From NCBI RefSeq assembly GCF_012641515.1, contig NZ_JABAHY010000001.1, positions 124,001 through 188,000 of the forward strand: a stretch of 64,000 bases of DNA, in the 5' to 3' direction. A program made the translations under genes and the position numbers. The notes beneath the pieces are model-generated. The model saw only the letters and a program-made list of their open reading frames with translations, made no database searches and had not been told where the DNA came from. Below, in pieces: positions 58,733 through 64,000 of the stretch (its first letter is position 1; every line of letters begins with the position of its first letter). The DNA is from Nesterenkonia sedimenti (lineage in GTDB: Bacteria; Actinomycetota; Actinomycetes; Actinomycetales; Micrococcaceae).

Positions 58733-59702
58733 GATGCTCACGGTCATCGCCCCGCTGTTCCTGCTGATCCTGCTGGGCTTCGGCGCCGGATTCGCCACGA
58801 GGTTCCGGGATGCCGCCCCGTATCTCAATGGATTCGTCTTCTACTTCGCCCTGCCGACCTTTCTGTTCACCGCGATGACAGAGGCTCCGCCGACGGAATC
58901 CTTCCCCTGGGCGATGCCACTGATCGTGCTGATCGTGACTCCCGCGGTCTCCATCGGTCTCTACTACCTATGCCGGCTGCTGGGCGGTGCCACCGCCGCC
59001 GGAGCTGCGCCGACATCCCTGGCCGGAACCTTCGGCAATGTCGGCTACTTCGGCATTCCGATCTCCATTGGGGTTATCGGGGTGGAGGCCGGCCTGGTGG
59101 CCGGACTGGTGCATGTCATCCACAACGTCTTCTATCTCAACACCTACCCCATAGTGCGCACTGTCGTGGACGCCCGCAGCGCCGGGGGATCCTCTGGGGG
59201 CTTCGGCAAACTCTGGCGGACCAAACTCTGGCCGGTCATCCGCCGCGGGATCCTGATGAACCCCATGTTCTCGGCCATCGCTGTGGCACTGATCGTGGTC
59301 TTCACCGATTTCAGCCTCCCGGCGCTGATTGAAGAACCGGTGGGCCTGCTGGGTGGGACAGCGGTTCCGCTGGCGCTTTTCTGCGTGGGGCTGGCCCTGC
59401 ACCCTGCCCTGGAGGGCATTCGCTCCGGGGGTGTGCCGCTGACCCCCATCGCCCTGGGCACCGCGGCCAAACTGCTGGTGCTGCCGGTGCTGACCTGGGC
59501 GGCCGTTCTGCCCTTCTACGATCAGCTGGGACCGGACTGGGCCGGAGTGCTGATCATCCTGGCCGCCACTCCCTCTTCAACCACTGTTTTCCTCTTCAGT
59601 TCTGAGTACGACGGCGACGGCCGGCTGGCTGCCGCTATCCTGGTCGCCAGTACAGCTCTCTCCCTGCTGACCCTGCCGCTGGTGGCCGAACTGCTGCTGT
59701 GA
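58725..59702 (+). CDS. AEC-family (auxin efflux carrier-like) permease
   Basis: A 325-residue membrane carrier with ten helices in two inverted halves. FYFALPTFLFTAM in the first half and GTFGNVGYFGIPISIGVIG, an unwound-helix signature, identify the family. The second half has GTAVPLALFCVGLAL and AATPSSTTVFLFSSEY. Bacterial members transport malate or other organic acids. The ATG overlaps the GT87 stop by eight bases, but a function in glycan assembly is not implied. Confidence 0.88.
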   Translation: MFEMLTVIAPLFLLILLGFGAGFATRFRDAAPYLNGFVFYFALPTFLFTAMTEAPPTESFPWAMPLIVLIVTPAVSIGLYYLCRLLGGATAAGAAPTSLAGTFGNVGYFGIPISIGVIGVEAGLVAGLVHVIHNVFYLNTYPIVRTVVDARSAGGSSGGFGKLWRTKLWPVIRRGILMNPMFSAIAVALIVVFTDFSLPALIEEPVGLLGGTAVPLALFCVGLALHPALEGIRSGGVPLTPIALGTAAKLLVLPVLTWAAVLPFYDQLGPDWAGVLIILAATPSSTTVFLFSSEYDGDGRLAAAILVASTALSLLTLPLVAELLL

Positions 59703-59762
59703 CGAGTGGTGAAGGCAGCGAGTTTGCCTGTCGTTAACCTGAATTGGATGTGCTGGTGAACT

Positions 59763-60968
59763 GTGTCTGAGAAGAGTCAAAAAGGATCAGTCTGGGAAGT
59801 CTTCTGGATCTTCCTGAGGCTGGGCCTGACCAGCTTCGGTGGTCCTGTCGCACATCTGGCCTATTTCCGGGAGGCCTTCGTCCAACGGCGGAAGTGGCTG
59901 ACCGAGAAGGCCTATGCCGATCTGGTCGCACTCTGTCAGTTCCTGCCGGGCCCGGCATCCTCCCAGGTGGGAATGGCCTTGGGACTGCAGCGTGCCGGCT
60001 GGGGAGGGCTCTTCGCCGCGTGGTTCGCCTTCACCATGCCCTCGGTGATCCTGCTGGTGGCCTTCGCCTATGGTGTGGCCACTGCCGGAGATCTCGCCGA
60101 TGCCGGCTGGATCCACGGCCTCAAGGCAGCGGCGGTAGCAGTGGTCGCCCACGCAGTTCTGGGTATGGCGAAGTCCATGACCCCGGACGCACCCCGGGCC
60201 ACGATCGCGGCGATGGCAGCGATTATCGTCCTGCTGGTCCCCGAACCGCTGATCCTGGTGGCCGCCATCGCTGTCTCCGGTGTTATCGGGCTGATCTGGC
60301 TGAAACCTGAATCCCAGGAACAAGATCCCGCCGATGCCTACCCGGTACGGATCCCCAAAGCCGTTGCCTTCGGCTGCATTGCGGCCTTCTTCGCACTGCT
60401 GGCGGGCCTTCCGCTGCTGGCCACACTGGTCAATACCGAGGCCACCAGCCTCGCCGATACCTTCTACCGCTCAGGGGCCCTGGTCTTCGGCGGCGGTCAT
60501 GTGGTTCTGCCGCTGCTGGAGGCTGAGACCGTCCAGACCGGCATGGTCGACTCCAACGCCTTCTTAGCCGGCTACGGCGCAGCCCAGGCGGTCCCCGGTC
60601 CGCTGTTCACCTTCTCCGGATTCCTCGGCGCAGCCGCCTTCGAGGGCCCCATGGGACTGGTCGCCGCCGGTATTGCGATCCTGGCGATCTTCCTGCCCGG
60701 TGCGCTGCTGGTCATCGGCTGCATCAGCTTCTGGGAGCAGCTGCGCAGCAACTTCACCGCACGCAAGGCGCTGCTGGGCTTCAACGCAGGCGTAGTCGGA
60801 ATTCTCGCTGCAGCCTTCTACGATCCGGTCTTCACCGCAGGAGTCATCGACGTCGGCATCGAGGCCCTGGCAGTGGCCATCGCCTGTTTCATCGCCCTGG
60901 TCCACTGGAAGGTACCAGCCTGGGCAGTGGTGATCGGCGCCGGACTCCTGGGCGCGGTCATTCTCTAA
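59763..60968 (+). CDS. chrA: Chromate transporter (two-domain ChrA)
   Basis: A 401-residue membrane protein with two homologous CHR domains. The first has LRLGLTSFGGPVAHL and FLPGPASSQVG; the second has SGALVFGGGHVVLPLLE and QAVPGPLFTFSGFLG. ChrA carriers export chromate, giving resistance; some homologs may carry other anions. The GTG at 59763 is preceded by GGATG at a long distance, so the start is moderately sure. Confidence 0.92.
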   Translation: MSEKSQKGSVWEVFWIFLRLGLTSFGGPVAHLAYFREAFVQRRKWLTEKAYADLVALCQFLPGPASSQVGMALGLQRAGWGGLFAAWFAFTMPSVILLVAFAYGVATAGDLADAGWIHGLKAAAVAVVAHAVLGMAKSMTPDAPRATIAAMAAIIVLLVPEPLILVAAIAVSGVIGLIWLKPESQEQDPADAYPVRIPKAVAFGCIAAFFALLAGLPLLATLVNTEATSLADTFYRSGALVFGGGHVVLPLLEAETVQTGMVDSNAFLAGYGAAQAVPGPLFTFSGFLGAAAFEGPMGLVAAGIAILAIFLPGALLVIGCISFWEQLRSNFTARKALLGFNAGVVGILAAAFYDPVFTAGVIDVGIEALAVAIACFIALVHWKVPAWAVVIGAGLLGAVIL

Positions 60969-60987
60969 ACGGAAACACCGACTGGGG

Positions 60988-60993
60988 TAGCCT
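60988..60993 (+). promoter_or_regulatory. -10 box (TAGCCT) for the gamma-glutamyltransferase, probably leaderless
   Basis: TAGCCT lies eight bases before the ATG at 61002, and there is no Shine-Dalgarno sequence. Confidence 0.4.
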
Positions 60994-61001
60994 GTCTCAC
61001 C

Positions 61002-62417
61002 ATGCAGGCAGTCAGCGCAGGTCACCCCGAAGCAGTCGCTGCTGCCGAGGAGATCTTCACCCGTGGCGGCAATGCGGTCGATGCAGCAGTTGCCACCGCC
61101 TTCGCCATCAGCGTGGTCGAACCAGTCGCCTCCGGAATCGGCGGGGGAGGTGCGGCGCTGGTACACCCCGCAGATGGGGCGCCTACCTTCTTCGACTACC
61201 GGGAAGTGGTCAATAACCAGGGGGAGCTGCCGGCCAACCGCACAGGCATCCCTGGTTTCACTGCGGGGATGTCCGAACTGCACCGCCGCTACGGTGGCTT
61301 GGATTGGGAGCAGGTCCTGGCCCCGGGTATCCGGCTTGCCCATACGGGATTCATCATCACCGATTACCTTCAGGCGCGGCTGCAGCACCCCAAGGCTCCC
61401 GCATGGGGCCTGGGTGCCGGGGAAAGGCTCCAGCAGCCAGAACTGGGGGAGACCCTGGAACGACTGGCTCACCATGGCTGGCAGGAGATCTACACCGGTG
61501 AACTGGCAGCATCCCTGGCCAATGCGGTAGAAGGGATCGACGCCGACTCCCTGGCTGCCTATCGGGTGCATTCAGCGCCGCCGGTCCGCGGCAGCTTCGC
61601 GGATCTGCAGCTGCTCTCGGCAGCTGCCCCACTGCCCGGGGCAATGCTCATCCAACTGCTGCAGATCGCTCAGGCGCATGGGGTAGGCACACTCGAGCCC
61701 GGTTCAGCTGATTGGATCGATCTCCTCTGCCGGGCGCAGGCCCAGGCGGAGAAGGTGCTCCACGAGCAGATGGGTGATCCCCGATTCGTCACGGTGCCCG
61801 TGGAGGAGATCATCGACCCCCAGCGCAACGCCGTCGTCGAACTTCCGGACAGCGGCACCCATCCCAACACCACCCATATTTCGGTAGTGGACGAACAGGG
61901 GATGGTGGTCTCGATGACCAATACCATCACCGATTTCTGGGGCTCGGGACAGTGTGTGGACGGCTATTTCATCAATAACGCCTTCATCCGGTTCCCCGAG
62001 TTCGGCTCCCCGGCGAATAGGCCAGAACCGGGCAAACGCAGCGTGAGCTGGTCCTGCCCCAGTATCGTCCTCGACGCCGCGGGCAAGCCCATACTGCCCA
62101 TCGGAACCCCTGGCGGTACCCAGATCATTCCGAGCCTGGCCAGTGTTCTCACCCAGTGGGGACTCCAGAGCAGGAGTCTCCAGGAGGCCATCACGGAACC
62201 GCGGTTCCGCCCACATCGGGGACGTATCTATCTCGAGGCCGGTCATCCGGAGGTGATTGGGCAGCAGCTCGAGAGGCTCGGCTGGGAAGTCACCCAGTGG
62301 CCCAGCACCAGCTTCGGATCCATCCAATCGGTGGAGATCACTCAGAGCCCCTCAGGATCGCGGTTGACCTCGGCTGATGACCCACGGCGCGACGGCGCGC
62401 ACCGAATAAGTAACTGA
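61002..62417 (+). CDS. Gamma-glutamyltransferase family protein, cytosolic form
   Basis: A 471-residue Ntn hydrolase. GGNAVDAAVATAFAISVVEP (near residue 23) and SGIGGGGAALVH are the N-terminal signatures. The nucleophile is the Thr of NTTHISVVD (near residue 289), with the self-cleavage site before it. SMTNTITDFWGSG and GTPGGTQIIPSL follow. It lacks the export signal found in most GGT enzymes, so it acts in the cytosol, and it may work on a compound other than glutathione. The shorter length (471 versus about 550–580) fits this subgroup. Confidence 0.88.
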   Translation: MQAVSAGHPEAVAAAEEIFTRGGNAVDAAVATAFAISVVEPVASGIGGGGAALVHPADGAPTFFDYREVVNNQGELPANRTGIPGFTAGMSELHRRYGGLDWEQVLAPGIRLAHTGFIITDYLQARLQHPKAPAWGLGAGERLQQPELGETLERLAHHGWQEIYTGELAASLANAVEGIDADSLAAYRVHSAPPVRGSFADLQLLSAAAPLPGAMLIQLLQIAQAHGVGTLEPGSADWIDLLCRAQAQAEKVLHEQMGDPRFVTVPVEEIIDPQRNAVVELPDSGTHPNTTHISVVDEQGMVVSMTNTITDFWGSGQCVDGYFINNAFIRFPEFGSPANRPEPGKRSVSWSCPSIVLDAAGKPILPIGTPGGTQIIPSLASVLTQWGLQSRSLQEAITEPRFRPHRGRIYLEAGHPEVIGQQLERLGWEVTQWPSTSFGSIQSVEITQSPSGSRLTSADDPRRDGAHRISN

Positions 62418-62441
62418 CCTCAACAGTATTGATAGCCTGGT

Positions 62442-62516
62442 CCTTCGGCACGGGGTGCTCCGAATCACGGAGCTGAGAACACACCCGTAGAACCTGTTGG
62501 CTAACACCATCGAAGG
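62442..62516 (+). promoter_or_regulatory. TPP riboswitch (THI element)
   Basis: All conserved parts are present: P1 CCTTCG (62442–62447) with CGAAGG (62511–62516), GGGTG/CACCC (62453–62457 with 62482–62486), CTCCG/CGGAG (58–62 with 68–72 of the 624xx block), the pyrimidine-sensing GCTGAGA, and ACCCGTAGAACCTG for the diphosphate side. The Shine-Dalgarno GAAGGGA (62512–62518) is part of P1, so TPP binding should block translation of thiD. Confidence 0.93.
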
Positions 62517-62524
62517 GAATGCGC

Positions 62525-63349
62525 ATGGGAATCCCCAATATCCTCTCCATCGCCGGCACCGACCCGACTGGGGGAGCCGGGATACAGGCGGATCTGAAGT
62601 CATTTGCCGCCCATGGGGGATACGGGATGTGCGCGGTCACCGCCCTGGTCGCCCAGAACACCCAGGGCGTACGCGAGATCCACGCCCCACCCACATCATT
62701 CCTGCGAGCCCAGTTGGACTCTGTCAGCGATGACGTGACAATCCACGGGGCAAAAACCGGCATGTTGGGCACGGTGGAGATCATCGAAACCGTTGCCGCC
62801 TGGTGGGATGAGACCTACTCAGATAACCGGCCCCGGCCAGCACTGGTGGTTGACCCCGTCATGGTCGCCACCAGCGGGGACCGACTGCTGGATGAAGAGG
62901 CCGAGGAATCCCTCAAAGAGTTCCTCCACCGAGCTGATCTCATCACTCCCAATGTTCCCGAACTGGCCATTCTCGCCGGTGAGGCCCTGGCCTCCTCTGC
63001 GGAGGAACTGCTGGCCCAGGCAGAGAAGGTGGCAGATGCCCACCAGGCCGTGATCCTGGCCAAAGGCGGGCATATGAACAGCGATGAGGTCACCGACACC
63101 CTGGTCTTCCCCGCCGAGTCAGGAACGCGTCCGGAGGCCTATAGTCGCAGCAGCCAACGGATCGAGACCCGCAATACACATGGCACCGGCTGCTCCGTCT
63201 CGGCAGCCTTCGCGACCCTGCGGGCCCAGGGAGCCAGCTGGCAGGAAGCGCTTGCGACCACTAAGGACTGGATGCAGCGGGCCCTGGCCACCTCGGATCA
63301 GCTCGATGTCGGGCAGGGCAATGGGCCGATCAATCACTTCCCCGACTAG
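62525..63349 (+). CDS. thiD: Hydroxymethylpyrimidine/phosphomethylpyrimidine kinase
   Basis: A 274-residue ribokinase-fold enzyme that phosphorylates HMP and HMP-P in thiamine synthesis. SIAGTDPTGGAGIQADLK (near residue 8) is the substrate loop. GAKTGMLG, VVDPVMVATSGD and the anion hole NTHGTGCSVSAA, with catalytic Cys, complete the site. The ATG at 62525 is used because GAAGGGA is eight bases upstream; an ATG at 62519 would be too close. The TPP riboswitch supports ThiD over the related pyridoxal kinase. No other thi gene is nearby, which suggests salvage of the pyrimidine. Confidence 0.93.
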   Translation: MGIPNILSIAGTDPTGGAGIQADLKSFAAHGGYGMCAVTALVAQNTQGVREIHAPPTSFLRAQLDSVSDDVTIHGAKTGMLGTVEIIETVAAWWDETYSDNRPRPALVVDPVMVATSGDRLLDEEAEESLKEFLHRADLITPNVPELAILAGEALASSAEELLAQAEKVADAHQAVILAKGGHMNSDEVTDTLVFPAESGTRPEAYSRSSQRIETRNTHGTGCSVSAAFATLRAQGASWQEALATTKDWMQRALATSDQLDVGQGNGPINHFPD

Positions 63350-64000
63350 TTGTCAGTGTGTCGCTGGATGTCCTGCCAGGTGAAAGGTGGGGAGCCGGCG
63401 TCGTCGCTTCCTTTGAACCACTGGGCCGGATCCGGCCGGTCGGCAGGAGTAGGACCTGTGGCACCCTGACCGGATGAGGGGGCCTGCTCACGCAGGGCGG
63501 TGACCTTATCGCGGATCTCAGCCATCTGGGTATCAAGGGCCGCGGCCTTGGTGGCGGCATCGCGGAGCTCATCGAGGATATGACCGGGGACCTCACCGTC
63601 GTAGGTGTAGTAGATCTTATGCTCCAGGGAGGCCCAGAAATCCATGGCCACCGTCCGGATCTGGACCTCCACGTAGACGAACTCCGTGCGGTTGGACAGG
63701 AAGACCGGGACCTGGAGGATCACATGCAGGGACTGATACCCATTGGGCTTAGGCGACCGGATGTAGTCCTTGACCTCCACGACCCGCAGATCCGGCTGGG
63801 AGCAGAGCATCTCGGCCACCCAATAGGAGTCTGAGACGAAGCTTGTGGTGATCCGGATCCCGGCGATGTCCCGAATGGAGTGCCGGATCCCATCCAGGGA
63901 GGGCTCGCAGCCATAGCGCTGGACCTTATCCAGGATCCGCTCCAAGGACTTCAGCCGATAGTTGACGTGTTCGATGGGGGAGTAGTCCCGGGTGTGCTCG
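63346..64000 (-). CDS. Small alarmone synthetase (RelA/SpoT synthetase domain), 5' end outside window
   Basis: The open frame runs out of the right edge and ends at 63346. About 217 residues are visible: DYSPIEHVNYRLKSLERIL, DIAGIRITTSFVSDSYWVA (the synthetase metal site), PKPNGYQSLHVILQVP and VEVQIRTVAMDFWASLEHK. These are the motifs of RelQ/RelP-type (p)ppGpp synthetases. No HD hydrolase or TGS domain can be seen. A helical tail of about 70 residues ends in a Gly/Pro-rich piece. It converges on thiD with a four-base overlap at the ends. Confidence 0.92.
   Translation of the reverse strand, partial: EHTRDYSPIEHVNYRLKSLERILDKVQRYGCEPSLDGIRHSIRDIAGIRITTSFVSDSYWVAEMLCSQPDLRVVEVKDYIRSPKPNGYQSLHVILQVPVFLSNRTEFVYVEVQIRTVAMDFWASLEHKIYYTYDGEVPGHILDELRDAATKAAALDTQMAEIRDKVTALREQAPSSGQGATGPTPADRPDPAQWFKGSDDAGSPPFTWQDIQRHTDN

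Overview
The window is about 64 kb of GC-rich, gene-dense bacterial chromosome with almost no spacer DNA. The gene order, read as polA–rpsA–coaE–uvrB … uvrA–uvrC–rapZ–yvcK–whiA–(sodA)–gap–pgk–tpiA–secG and then, on the opposite strand, tkt–tal–pgi–zwf–pgl, is typical of Actinobacteria. The tal–pgi–zwf arrangement and the sodA next to whiA point to Micrococcales, probably a Micrococcaceae-like organism. This is inferred from gene order and protein character; no database search was possible. Many genes look leaderless: a TANNNT box lies 6–8 bases before the ATG or GTG, and I used this to choose several starts.

Region by region. 1–8 kb: end of polA, an Eis-like acetyltransferase, a PQQ-propeller-like protein, rpsA, a BCCT osmolyte transporter and coaE. 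8–20 kb: uvrB under a LexA-type box, an AzgA-type purine permease, a chimeric ATPase/surface-protein gene, an S33 peptidase, two coupled membrane proteins of unknown function, a Ski2-like helicase and a metallo-beta-lactamase-fold hydrolase. 20–29 kb: uvrA (LexA-type box over its promoter), an acyltransferase, uvrC, rapZ, yvcK, whiA and sodA. 29–41 kb: central carbon metabolism. gap, pgk, tpiA and secG run on +, and tkt, tal, pgi, zwf and pgl run on -; opcA, usually between zwf and pgl, is missing. 40–46 kb: serB, an ABC ATPase, a TauE-type carrier, an AbgT-type carrier, rpmE (type B) and a tRNA-Leu. 45.8–54 kb is more accessory: a tryptophanyl-tRNA synthetase behind a Trp-codon leader peptide, a squalene-cyclase-like toroid protein, a 13E12-type HNH gene preceded by decayed copies of its own 5' end, a GntR regulator facing a cell-surface phosphoesterase, an HNH-repeat protein, an aldo/keto reductase and orn. 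54–64 kb: three GT-C mannosyltransferase-like genes in a row (lipomannan-type assembly), an AEC carrier, chrA, a cytosolic gamma-glutamyltransferase, thiD under a TPP riboswitch, and the start-truncated end of a small alarmone synthetase.

The most notable items are: (i) a classic ribosome-mediated attenuator (peptide MRLNPASSWWWLQ followed by mutually exclusive hairpins) ahead of trpS, which itself carries a one-base frameshift near its C-terminus; (ii) a roughly 95–100 base, three-hairpin repeat found just after the stop codons of whiA and sodA, with compensatory base changes in all three stems; (iii) an in-frame fusion of an ATPase-like regulator N-terminus to the Thr/Pro-rich, LAXTG-type tail of a wall-anchored protein; and (iv) tandem decayed copies of the leaderless promoter and start region of the 13E12 gene. 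I saw no CRISPR array, prophage, complete insertion sequence or rRNA.
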